Shown: piece after piece, positions 10,448 to 17,667 of the stretch
How positions within the stretch are numbered: position 1 is the first letter of the stretch
Layout: every line of letters starts with the position of its first letter
NCBI RefSeq assembly: GCF_900110205.1
Contig: NZ_FOCV01000014.1
Coordinates: 62,001 to 126,000 of the forward strand
Reading direction: 5' to 3'
Origin: Rhizobium tibeticum
GTDB lineage: Bacteria; Pseudomonadota; Alphaproteobacteria; Rhizobiales; Rhizobiaceae
Length of the DNA stretch: 64,000 nt
Position numbers and translations under genes: made by a program
Notes under the pieces: model-generated
What the model was told of the DNA's origin: nothing
Databases searched by the model: none
The model's input: only the letters and a program-made list of their open reading frames with translations

Positions 10448-10463
10448 TGTTCAACACTGAACA
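10448..10463. promoter_or_regulatory. Palindromic candidate MarR operator
   Basis: Perfect inverted repeat TGTTCA-ACAC-TGAACA in the 45-bp gap between the divergent hydrolase and marR genes. MarR proteins bind such short palindromes as dimers and usually control their own gene and a divergent partner. Binding here is inferred from position and symmetry only. Confidence 0.6.
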
Positions 10464-10476
10464 ATAAAGTACAACG

Positions 10477-10944
10477 ATGAACAAAAATCAATCCCTGCCC
10501 TGGGATCATCCGCGTTTTCGCAGCTGGATCGCTGTCGCCCGCGCTTGCCAGCTCATGCAGCAGTCGCTCGGCCGGTCGCTCACCGAACTCGATATCAAGA
10601 CCCCGCATCTCGATATTCTCATCAATCTCTACCGCTTCGAAGGCATCTCGCAGCAGGAACTCGCGCGCAAACTGCTGGTCGGCCGCTCGAACATGAGCAT
10701 GCTCCTGCCGCAGATGGAAAAGCGCGGGTTGATCGAACGGCGCAGCGACGAGAAGGACAAGCGCGTGCTTCGGCTCTTCCTGACGCCGGAAGGCCGAGAT
10801 GTCACGCAAAAGGCCATGGTTATTCAGACCGATCTCATCGAGCGCGTGCTGTCACCCGAACCGATCGAACAATGCATGGCGATGGCCGATTCGATGGAAC
10901 GGATCATCCGTGTCCTGCAGCAGGACTTGGTCTACGAAGACTGA
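10477..10944 (+). CDS. MarR family transcriptional regulator
   Basis: Winged-helix regulator of 155 residues, expected to be a dimer that releases DNA on binding a small phenolic or lipid-like ligand. The winged helix spans about residues 45-110: helix ISQQELARKLLVGRSNMS followed by the recognition region and the wing (KRGLIERRSDEKDKR), which has the Asp/Arg pattern typical of MarR. It is divergent from the alpha/beta hydrolase with the palindrome between them, and its stop is one base from the stop region of the convergent LtrA gene. The ligand is unknown. Confidence 0.88.
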   Translation: MNKNQSLPWDHPRFRSWIAVARACQLMQQSLGRSLTELDIKTPHLDILINLYRFEGISQQELARKLLVGRSNMSMLLPQMEKRGLIERRSDEKDKRVLRLFLTPEGRDVTQKAMVIQTDLIERVLSPEPIEQCMAMADSMERIIRVLQQDLVYED

Positions 10945-10945
10945 T

Positions 10946-12133
10946 TCAGTGAACGGTGTGGCCGACTGCGCCACCTGCAAGGGATTTATATTCCCATGCG
11001 GCCACGATGATCAGCACCAGCGTCGCAAGGATACCGGCAAGGTAGAGCTCGATGAATGGAGCGATGAAGGCAAGCAGGATCAGCAGCACGAGCCCAGCAA
11101 GGTGCGAGAGTGGCAAGCGCCCGCTGGTCGCTCCCTTGAACCAGAGATTGCCGGCAAGGAACAGTCCCGAGCCGCCGAGCACCGAAGCTAGTACACCAAG
11201 ATTGCCGCTCTCGTGCGGGTGTGAAAACATGAACTCGACTGCGACGGCATGGACGATGATCCCTGCCAGGATTGGAATATGCGCATAGGTGAACGCCTGC
11301 CGCGCCAGGCCTCCCGGCTTTTCGTCGTGCTCGATGCGATGGGCCGCCCGCTCATGGCCGAAACGGAAGTAGAGCCACCACATCGCCACCGTGCCGACGA
11401 ACCCGGTCCCGAAGACGACCGCGGTCAACGTTGAAAATGGCATTTCAGAAAATGTCCGCCCCGAAACCAGCACCGCCTCGCCAAGGCAGATGATGACGAA
11501 AAGCGCACAACGCTCGGCCATGTGGGCGCCTGACACGTCCCAGTCTAAAGTGGTCGATTTGCCAAGTCCCGGCACCGCAAAGCCGCTCGCCGGACCGGCA
11601 TATTCGATGGCAATTGCAATAAGCCATGCAATCATCCGCGCGTCATGCTCCAGCAGGCCGCCGGCGATCCAAAATACGCCGGAAAAAATTAGCCAGCTAC
11701 TGATGCGGACGAAGTTCTGGTACTTGGATGCGTCCGACTTGACCGCATAGGCCGCGAAAAGAGATCGACCGACCTGCATGAGCACGTAAGCGCCGGCAAA
11801 GAGCAGCCCCTTGTCGCCGAAAGCCGCCGGGATAGACGCCGAAAGAACGAGGCCAAGCAACATCAGCACGACGAGAATGCCCCGAACCGGCATCTTGTCG
11901 GGATCGAGCCAATTGGTCACCCAGGCGGTGAATATCCACACCCACCAGACCGCAAACGTCATCAGGCCGGCCTCAAGAGCACCGAGCGGCGTATAGTGGG
12001 CCGCCAGGGCGTGCGAGAGCTGCGAGATCGAGAAGACGAAAACGAGATCGAAGAACAGTTCGAGAAAGGTCACCCTACTTTCACTCGGGCTGCCCTTGGC
12101 GCGCAGCCAGTTTCGTTTGCTCGTTCCCGCCAT
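10946..12133 (-). CDS. Low temperature requirement A (LtrA) family membrane protein
   Basis: Integral membrane protein of 395 residues with about ten hydrophobic helices. The N-terminal signature VTFLELFFDLVFVFSISQL (about residues 22-40) identifies the LtrA family, first named for cold growth in Listeria; the molecular function is not established. A second conserved block (ERCALFVIICLGEAVLVSG) occurs near residue 207. The start ATG at 12133 leaves a short basic cytoplasmic leader before the first helix. A DUF971 gene lies 26 bp upstream on the same strand, so the two may be cotranscribed. It converges on marR with no room for a separate terminator. Confidence 0.88.
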   Translation of the reverse strand: MAGTSKRNWLRAKGSPSESRVTFLELFFDLVFVFSISQLSHALAAHYTPLGALEAGLMTFAVWWVWIFTAWVTNWLDPDKMPVRGILVVLMLLGLVLSASIPAAFGDKGLLFAGAYVLMQVGRSLFAAYAVKSDASKYQNFVRISSWLIFSGVFWIAGGLLEHDARMIAWLIAIAIEYAGPASGFAVPGLGKSTTLDWDVSGAHMAERCALFVIICLGEAVLVSGRTFSEMPFSTLTAVVFGTGFVGTVAMWWLYFRFGHERAAHRIEHDEKPGGLARQAFTYAHIPILAGIIVHAVAVEFMFSHPHESGNLGVLASVLGGSGLFLAGNLWFKGATSGRLPLSHLAGLVLLILLAFIAPFIELYLAGILATLVLIIVAAWEYKSLAGGAVGHTVH

Positions 12134-12159
12134 GCACTCCCCCTTGTGGCCGTTGTCGT

Positions 12160-12534
12160 TCAGCGTGGCTTCTCTGACGTGTCGCGGTTCATGCCCTTCT
12201 GGCGCAGCTCTTCTTCATAGGCAGCAAACAGCTCTTCGCCCCGCTCGCCAAGTTCGCGCAGATAGGTCCAGGTATAGATGCCGGTATCGTGCATATCGTC
12301 GAAGCCGATGCGCACCGCATAGTTGCCGGTCGGTGTCAGAGAGATGATCGCGACATTGCGCTTGCCAGGCACTGTCACCCTCTGTCCCGGCCCGTGCCCC
12401 TGCACCTCCGCGGATGGAGATAGCACACGCGCCATCTCGGCGGAAAGATCGAAGCTCTGCCCGTCGTTGAACGTGACAACGAGGTGCTGCCGGTCTTTCG
12501 AAACTCTGAGTTCAGTCGGCCAGATATCGCTCAT
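12160..12534 (-). CDS. DUF971 protein (gamma-butyrobetaine hydroxylase-like N-terminal domain)
   Basis: Small cytoplasmic protein of 124 residues made of one DUF971 domain, the fold found at the N-terminus of gamma-butyrobetaine hydroxylase and in stand-alone proteins often linked to Fe-S cluster handling. The conserved start WPTELRVSKDRQHLVVTF and the later GNYAVRIGFDDMHDTGIYTW block (near residue 77) match the family. I chose the ATG at 12534, preceded by AAGGGGAATGGGA; an in-frame ATG eight codons earlier has poorer support. Its function is unknown. The neighbouring moaA also uses Fe-S clusters, but that gene is divergent. Confidence 0.85.
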   Translation of the reverse strand: MSDIWPTELRVSKDRQHLVVTFNDGQSFDLSAEMARVLSPSAEVQGHGPGQRVTVPGKRNVAIISLTPTGNYAVRIGFDDMHDTGIYTWTYLRELGERGEELFAAYEEELRQKGMNRDTSEKPR

Positions 12535-12668
12535 GATCCCATTCCCCTTCAAAATCACGAGTAGGCAATGCAGCGTGGCGAGGCAAGTTCAATTTGCCGT
12601 GCCCAAGAAGCGTTTCCCTTGACGCGGCAATAGCCTATACGCACATTAGTAGCATTGCGGAGGCATTC

Positions 12669-13715
12669 GTGAACAGCAACGTCGGAACGACAGGCAGCGC
12701 ATCGCCACTGGTCGCAGAGGCAAAACCGATGATCGACCCGTTCAAGCGGGCCGTGACTTATCTGCGCGTGTCCGTCACCGACCGCTGCGATTTCCGCTGC
12801 ACCTATTGCATGGCCGAACACATGACCTTCTTGCCGAAGCAGGAGCTTTTGACGCTCGAGGAACTCCATCGGCTCTGTTCCGTCTTCATCGCGAAAGGTG
12901 TGCGCAAGCTGCGGCTCACCGGCGGCGAACCGCTGGTGCGCAAGAACATCATGCATCTGGTGCGCGAACTCGGCAAGCAGATCGGCTCCGGCCTCGACGA
13001 ACTGACGCTGACCACCAACGGCTCGCAGCTCTCCCGCTTCGCCGACGAGCTCTATGATTGCGGCGTGCGCCGCATCAATGTTTCCCTCGATACGCTTGAT
13101 CCCGACAAGTTCCGCCAGATCACCCGCTGGGGCGACTTCCACAAGGTGATGGAAGGCATCGAGGCGGCACAGAAAGCCGGCCTCAAGGTCAAGCTCAATG
13201 CGGTGGCGCTGAAGGACTTCAACGACGTCGAAATGCCCGAGATGATCCGCTTCGCGCATGGTCGCGGCATGGATCTGACCGTCATCGAAACCATGCCGAT
13301 GGGTGAAATCGAGGAAGACCGCACCGATCGCTACCTGCCGCTGTCGAAGCTGCGCGCCGATCTCGAACGCCAGTTCACCTTCTCCGAGATCGGCTACCGC
13401 ACCGGCGGCCCGGCCCGCTATGTCGAAGTCAGGGAGACCGGCGGCCGGCTGGGCTTCATCACGCCGATGACGCATAACTTCTGCGAAAGCTGCAATCGCG
13501 TGCGGCTGACCTGCACCGGCACGCTCTACATGTGCCTCGGACAGAACGACGCCGCCGATCTGCGCGCTGCCGTGCGCGCCACACCAGACGACGGGTTTCT
13601 CTATGCCGCGATCGACGAGGCGATCTCGCGCAAGCCGAAAGGCCACGACTTCATCATCGACCGCACCCATAATCGACCTGCCGTTGCCCGCCACATGAGC
13701 GTCACCGGCGGGTGA
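12669..13715 (+). CDS. moaA: GTP 3',8-cyclase, molybdenum cofactor biosynthesis
   Basis: Radical SAM enzyme that rearranges GTP in the first step of molybdopterin synthesis (with MoaC). The 348-residue protein carries the N-terminal SAM cluster motif CDFRCTYC near residue 39, the GGEP motif near 86, the C-terminal second-cluster cysteines [11 protein letters not shown] near 277 with a further Cys in MCLG, and the required terminal Gly-Gly (SVTGG). The start is the GTG at 12669, five bases after GGAGG; the frame is open further upstream (a TTG at 12594) without such a site. mobA and mobB follow 2 kb downstream, separated by two unrelated genes. Confidence 0.95.
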   Translation: MNSNVGTTGSASPLVAEAKPMIDPFKRAVTYLRVSVTDRCDFRCTYCMAEHMTFLPKQELLTLEELHRLCSVFIAKGVRKLRLTGGEPLVRKNIMHLVRELGKQIGSGLDELTLTTNGSQLSRFADELYDCGVRRINVSLDTLDPDKFRQITRWGDFHKVMEGIEAAQKAGLKVKLNAVALKDFNDVEMPEMIRFAHGRGMDLTVIETMPMGEIEEDRTDRYLPLSKLRADLERQFTFSEIGYRTGGPARYVEVRETGGRLGFITPMTHNFCESCNRVRLTCTGTLYMCLGQNDAADLRAAVRATPDDGFLYAAIDEAISRKPKGHDFIIDRTHNRPAVARHMSVTGG

Positions 13716-13730
13716 CGCTCGCCGGTGACG
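13700..13730. terminator. Stem-loop at the moaA 3' end
   Basis: Perfect 11-bp inverted repeat CGTCACCGGCG / CGCCGGTGACG with a nine-base loop, beginning inside the last codons of moaA and lying just before the convergent SDR stop. No T tract follows on either strand, so it may be an mRNA-stabilising hairpin or a weak terminator. Confidence 0.45.
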
Positions 13731-13736
13731 TGCGAA

Positions 13737-14507
13737 CTACGTCCGGTTGATCGATACCCCGCCATCCGCCAGCATGGCCGTTCCCGTGACGAAGCTCGCC
13801 ATATCGGATCCGAGGAAGAGCGCCGCCTGGGCGATCTCCTCTGGCTGCGCCAGGCGTTTCAGCGCATGCAGGCCGTGGATGAAGGCGACGAGTTCGCTAT
13901 CGGGATTCTCGAAATTGGCCGGATTCATCGCGGTATCAGTGCCGCCGGGCAACAGCGCGTTGACGCGGATGTTCTTCGCACCGAGCTCCGCCGCAAGCAC
14001 CTGTACAAGCCCGGTCAGTCCCGCCTTACTGGCTGCATAGGCGCCCATGCCGGGCATCCCCGCCGTATGGCCGACGAACGTCGAGGTAAAGACGATCGAT
14101 CCGCCGCCGCGCTCGATCATCGCCGGCACCTGGTATTTCGCCGCAAGGAAGGCACTCGTCAGGTTGACCGCAATCATCTCGTTCCAGGCATCGAGCGACA
14201 GTTCGGCCACGGGTGCGGATTCGCCCGCGCTGCCGGCATTGTTAAATGCGACGTCCAGACCGCCGAAGCGTTGCAACGCCACCTCGACCAGCCGCCGGTT
14301 CAAAGCCTCCTCGCGCACGTCGCCCGCGACCGCGACCGCCTCGCCGCCTGCATCCCCGATCTCTTCCACCAGCATGCCGAGTTCGGCCTCGCGACGCGCC
14401 GCCACGACCAGCAGCGCACCTTCCGCGGCGAAGAGCTTGGCCGCTGCCCGGCCGATACCGGAACTCGCGCCTGTTATGATCGCAACCTTGCCATCCAGAT
14501 ATTTCAT
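13737..14507 (-). CDS. Short-chain dehydrogenase/reductase
   Basis: NAD(P)-dependent oxidoreductase of 256 residues with a classical SDR layout. It has the nucleotide-binding TGASSGIG at about residues 12-19, NNAG near 88, a serine before the catalytic YAASK near 155, and PG after the active site. The acidic or basic coenzyme selector region (AARREAEL) contains Arg residues, which suggests NADP(H). The C-terminal SFVTGTAMLADGG block is also typical. The ATG at 14507 has a strong GGAGG eight bases upstream. The substrate cannot be told from sequence. It stands alone between moaA (convergent) and a divergent transporter gene. Confidence 0.88.
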   Translation of the reverse strand: MKYLDGKVAIITGASSGIGRAAAKLFAAEGALLVVAARREAELGMLVEEIGDAGGEAVAVAGDVREEALNRRLVEVALQRFGGLDVAFNNAGSAGESAPVAELSLDAWNEMIAVNLTSAFLAAKYQVPAMIERGGGSIVFTSTFVGHTAGMPGMGAYAASKAGLTGLVQVLAAELGAKNIRVNALLPGGTDTAMNPANFENPDSELVAFIHGLHALKRLAQPEEIAQAALFLGSDMASFVTGTAMLADGGVSINRT

Positions 14508-14684
14508 ATCGGAACCTCCACTTGTTGTTGGCGGTATTCGAAATCTCAGAGATCGGGGCTGCCAGCCACCCGTTTCCTGCAGTGTCGGCACGCATCGCCT
14601 GCATTATTGTGCACTGCGCAATCGAATTATGTCAGGTGTGGCTTTCCTTCGATTCCCATCCCGCCAGGCACCCTCTAAAAGGAC

Positions 14685-15617
14685 GTGGACGAGAATCGGA
14701 ATATCGACATGCCGCGGTCCCGCAATACCCAGGGCGCCATCTACATGAGTTCGGCCATGGCCGGATTTTCCTGCAGCGACGCGCTTTCCAAATCAGTCAT
14801 CGCCTACATGAATGCCGGCCAGATCATGTGCTTGCGCGGCCTCTTCACCAGCATCTTTGTCTACGTCATCGCGCGCTACATGGGCGCATTGCGGTCGTGG
14901 CGCATGGTGCTCAAGCCGATGGTCATCGTCCGCGTCATTTGCGAGATATTGGCAGCCGTTACTTACATTACTGCGCTTGGAATGATGCCGATCGCGAATG
15001 CTTCAGCCATCCTGCAATCACTGCCGCTGGTCGTGACCTTCGGCGCGGCGCTGTTTTTCTCGGAACCAGTCGGCTGGCGTCGCTGGTCGGCGATTCTCGT
15101 GGGGCTGTCTGGTGTACTGATCATCATTCGACCGGGACCGGACGGCTTCACGGCCGCCGCACTCCTGTGCGTCGGCAGCGTGCTCACCACGGCCGGCCGC
15201 GACCTCGCCACGCGCGGCATCGGCCCGGAGATTCCGTCGCTGATGATCACCGTGGTCACCGCCGTCTCCGTGACGATCGTCGGCGCCTTGCTGACGCCGC
15301 TGCTGGGCGGATGGCAGCCGGTTAGCCTTACGTCGCTTTCCCATCTGTTACTCGCGGCCATTCTCGTCCTGATCGGCTATCAGTCCGTGATCATGGCGAT
15401 GCGAACGGGCGAAATTTCCTTCGTGGCGCCGTTCCGCTACACGAGCCTGATCTTCTCGACATTGCTGGGCTTCGTCTTCTTTGCGGAACTCCCTGATCTC
15501 TGGACACTCACCGGTGCTGCAATCGTCATCGCGTCCGGCCTCTACACGTTCTATCGTGAGGCCAAGCGCCATGTACCGCCGGTCGCCCAAGAGTCCGAGC
15601 CGAGAACACCTGTCTGA
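14685..15617 (+). CDS. EamA/DMT-superfamily transporter
   Basis: Inner-membrane protein of up to 310 residues with ten predicted helices arranged as two EamA repeats (about residues 20-150 and 160-290), the drug/metabolite transporter pattern. Substrates in this superfamily are diverse and cannot be assigned here. The start is uncertain: GTG at 14685 follows AAAAGGA at very short spacing, and an ATG at 14709 (MPRSRNTQ) is equally plausible. The stop is only eight bases before the mobA ATG, so mobA and mobB are probably cotranscribed with it. Confidence 0.83.
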   Translation: MDENRNIDMPRSRNTQGAIYMSSAMAGFSCSDALSKSVIAYMNAGQIMCLRGLFTSIFVYVIARYMGALRSWRMVLKPMVIVRVICEILAAVTYITALGMMPIANASAILQSLPLVVTFGAALFFSEPVGWRRWSAILVGLSGVLIIIRPGPDGFTAAALLCVGSVLTTAGRDLATRGIGPEIPSLMITVVTAVSVTIVGALLTPLLGGWQPVSLTSLSHLLLAAILVLIGYQSVIMAMRTGEISFVAPFRYTSLIFSTLLGFVFFAELPDLWTLTGAAIVIASGLYTFYREAKRHVPPVAQESEPRTPV

Positions 15618-15624
15618 GGCAATT

Positions 15625-16257
15625 ATGAACGATTTTTCGCTGGATAGATCCAATATACCGGGCGTCGTCCTGGCCGGCGGGCGCTCCTCGCGGATGGGCC
15701 GCGACAAAGCCTCCGTGCAGCTCAGCGGCCGCACCTTGCTGGAGCGTGTCGTCGAACAGCTTGAGCCGCAGGTAAGCATCCTTGCCGTCAATGCCGACGC
15801 GACGCCGGAAAATTGCCGCCACCTGTTCATTCCTGATATAGTTCCCGGCAAAGCGGGACCGATGGCCGGCATCCATGCCGCGATGGCCTATGGCGCGACG
15901 CTCGGAGGTGTTACGCACGTGGTTACGGTATCGGTCGACAGTCCATTCTTCCCCCGCGACCTGGTCGACTGGCTTGCCGCCGCCATTGATGCGCCCGAGA
16001 AAATTGCCATCGCAGCCTCGGAAGGCCGCAGTCATCCCGTGTTTGGCTTATGGCCCCTCAAGCTTGCCGATGATCTGGAAGCCTGGATTGCCACGGACGA
16101 AAAACGCCGCGTGCGGGACTTCCTCTTACGGCATGACGTTACGGAGGTTGCCTTTCCGCTGCGCCCGACGCGCGCAAGCCTTCTCGATCCGTTTTTCAAC
16201 GTCAACACGCCAGACGATCTCGCCGAGGCGGAACGCTGGCTGAGGGTGCTGGCCTGA
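15625..16257 (+). CDS. mobA: Molybdenum cofactor guanylyltransferase
   Basis: Transfers GMP from GTP to molybdopterin to give the bis-MGD precursor used by DMSO-reductase-family enzymes. The 210-residue protein has the nucleotidyltransferase signature VVLAGGRSSRMGRDKA at about residues 12-27, including the GG and RMG/DK pattern, and the SVDSPFFP metal/substrate motif near 105. The ATG at 15625 follows GAGG by seven bases; the frame is open upstream but there overlaps the transporter gene. The stop TGA overlaps the mobB ATG by one base, indicating translational coupling. Confidence 0.93.
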   Translation: MNDFSLDRSNIPGVVLAGGRSSRMGRDKASVQLSGRTLLERVVEQLEPQVSILAVNADATPENCRHLFIPDIVPGKAGPMAGIHAAMAYGATLGGVTHVVTVSVDSPFFPRDLVDWLAAAIDAPEKIAIAASEGRSHPVFGLWPLKLADDLEAWIATDEKRRVRDFLLRHDVTEVAFPLRPTRASLLDPFFNVNTPDDLAEAERWLRVLA

Positions 16258-16772
16258 TGCAAAAACCGAAAGTCTTTGGCATCGCAGGCTGGAAGAACTC
16301 GGGCAAGACCGGCCTGGCCGTCCGCCTCGTCGAGGAGTTTACCCGCCGCGGCTACAGCATTTCGACGATCAAGCACGCCCATCATGATTTCGACATCGAC
16401 AAGGTCGGTGCCGATAGCTACCGCCACCGGCAGGCCGGCGCACAAGAAGTCACGATCGTTTCCGGCACGCGTTTCGCCATCATGCACGAGTTGCGCGGTG
16501 CCCCCGAGCCAACATTCGAAGAGATCCTTGGCCGGATTGCGCCCTGCGACCTCGTATTGATCGAGGGCTACAAGCGCGAACCGATCCCAAAGATTGAAGC
16601 CCGGCGGCTGGAAGCAGCCAACCAGGAACCTCTCGCGCCGACAGATCCCTTCATCGCCGCCATTGCGGCCGATTACCCGGTTGCCGAAGCCTTTCTGCCG
16701 GTCTTCAATCTCGATGATACGCAGGCGATCGCAGATTTCATTTCGGGAATGGTTGAACTACCTGCAAAGTAG
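16257..16772 (+). CDS. mobB: Molybdopterin-guanine dinucleotide biosynthesis adapter
   Basis: GTP-binding P-loop protein of 171 residues that assists MobA in guanylating the molybdenum cofactor. The Walker A motif GWKNSGKTGL lies at about residues 9-18. The typical TIKHAHHDFDIDKVGADSYR block follows near 40, and LVLIEGYKREPIPKIE near 100 is characteristic of MobB. The start overlaps the mobA stop. The following GNAT gene begins 17 bp later and may belong to the same transcript. Confidence 0.93.
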   Translation: MQKPKVFGIAGWKNSGKTGLAVRLVEEFTRRGYSISTIKHAHHDFDIDKVGADSYRHRQAGAQEVTIVSGTRFAIMHELRGAPEPTFEEILGRIAPCDLVLIEGYKREPIPKIEARRLEAANQEPLAPTDPFIAAIAADYPVAEAFLPVFNLDDTQAIADFISGMVELPAK

Positions 16773-16789
16773 CTTGTTGCGAGGGACCG

Positions 16790-17578
16790 ATGAACTACTA
16801 CGGCACCGAAAAACAGCAGCGACTGCAGCGTCAGTCCGACGAGGCACAGGCGAGGATTGCGGCCACACCCGGCCTCGTGCAAGCGGGTCGGTTCTTCGCG
16901 TTCGACGATTTCGACCGCATCGACTGGGCCTTTGTCGATGAGCGCCTCGCCAAGGACGGCGTCTTCGGCTTTCGCATGATGCCGACGACGCGCATCGAAG
17001 ACATCCGTTGGAAGCTTGGATCGTCCTACCGGGTTGACGTGTGGAGCGTCTGTAGGGCGGACCGCACGACGGCGGTCGCCGCTTGCACCCCGATCCGGGC
17101 GGCCGGGCTGCCCGACAGGCTAACCTGCCTCGACCTTTTGGCCCGTCCCGAGGACGAGACGGTTCGGCGCATTCAGCTCTGCATGGCGCACAATGGCATC
17201 GCGCCGTTCTCCGCCGACATGCTGCTTGGCAAGATCGTGCCGGCTGTGACGGTCGCCGTCGCAGGCGAGGACGGCGATATCGTCGCCACGGCACACGCGA
17301 ATCTGCCCTTCAATACCCACAGCAGCTATCGTGGCGTCGCCTGGGTCGGCTTGATAACGGTCACAGCAGGTCAGCGTGGAAAAGGCCTTGGCCGGCTTGT
17401 CAACGCTCTGGCAATTATGGCCGCATTCGAGAAGCTGGGCGCTGACGAAGTGGTTGAGTTCGTGCACGCCGACAATAGGGCTTCCCGCCGCATGATTGAG
17501 TCCTGCGGCCTGCGGCTCGATCCGGCAATCCTTTGCGGCCTCGCAACACCGATCGATGACGCCCGCTTTACGACCTAG
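16790..17578 (+). CDS. GNAT family N-acetyltransferase
   Basis: Acetyl-CoA-dependent acyltransferase of 262 residues. The acceptor is unknown. The C-terminal GNAT core is visible at about residues 150-245: strand VAVAGEDGDIVATAHA, then the acetyl-CoA loop VTAGQRGKGLGRLV near 193 (Q/R-x-x-G-x-G/A), then the late motif FVHADNRASRRMIESCGL near 225. The N-terminal 120 residues are an extra domain without recognised motifs. It is 17 bp downstream of mobB with a suitable GAGGGA site before its ATG, so it probably shares the mobAB transcript. A strong terminator follows. Confidence 0.85.
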   Translation: MNYYGTEKQQRLQRQSDEAQARIAATPGLVQAGRFFAFDDFDRIDWAFVDERLAKDGVFGFRMMPTTRIEDIRWKLGSSYRVDVWSVCRADRTTAVAACTPIRAAGLPDRLTCLDLLARPEDETVRRIQLCMAHNGIAPFSADMLLGKIVPAVTVAVAGEDGDIVATAHANLPFNTHSSYRGVAWVGLITVTAGQRGKGLGRLVNALAIMAAFEKLGADEVVEFVHADNRASRRMIESCGLRLDPAILCGLATPIDDARFTT

Positions 17579-17622
17579 GCTTCGGTCCCTGCCTACGGCA
17601 AAGGGTGTGGCGTGCGCAAGAA

Positions 17623-17644
17623 AGCCGCCGGTCTCCCGGCGGCT
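17623..17644. terminator. Terminator between convergent GNAT and OmpA-family genes
   Basis: Perfect 9-bp stem AGCCGCCGG / CCGGCGGCT with a four-base loop. On the minus strand it is followed by TTTCTT, so it fits best as the terminator of the OmpA-family gene. It may also act on the plus strand. Confidence 0.75.
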
Positions 17645-17667
17645 CTCGATCAGTTCTGACTGTCGGC

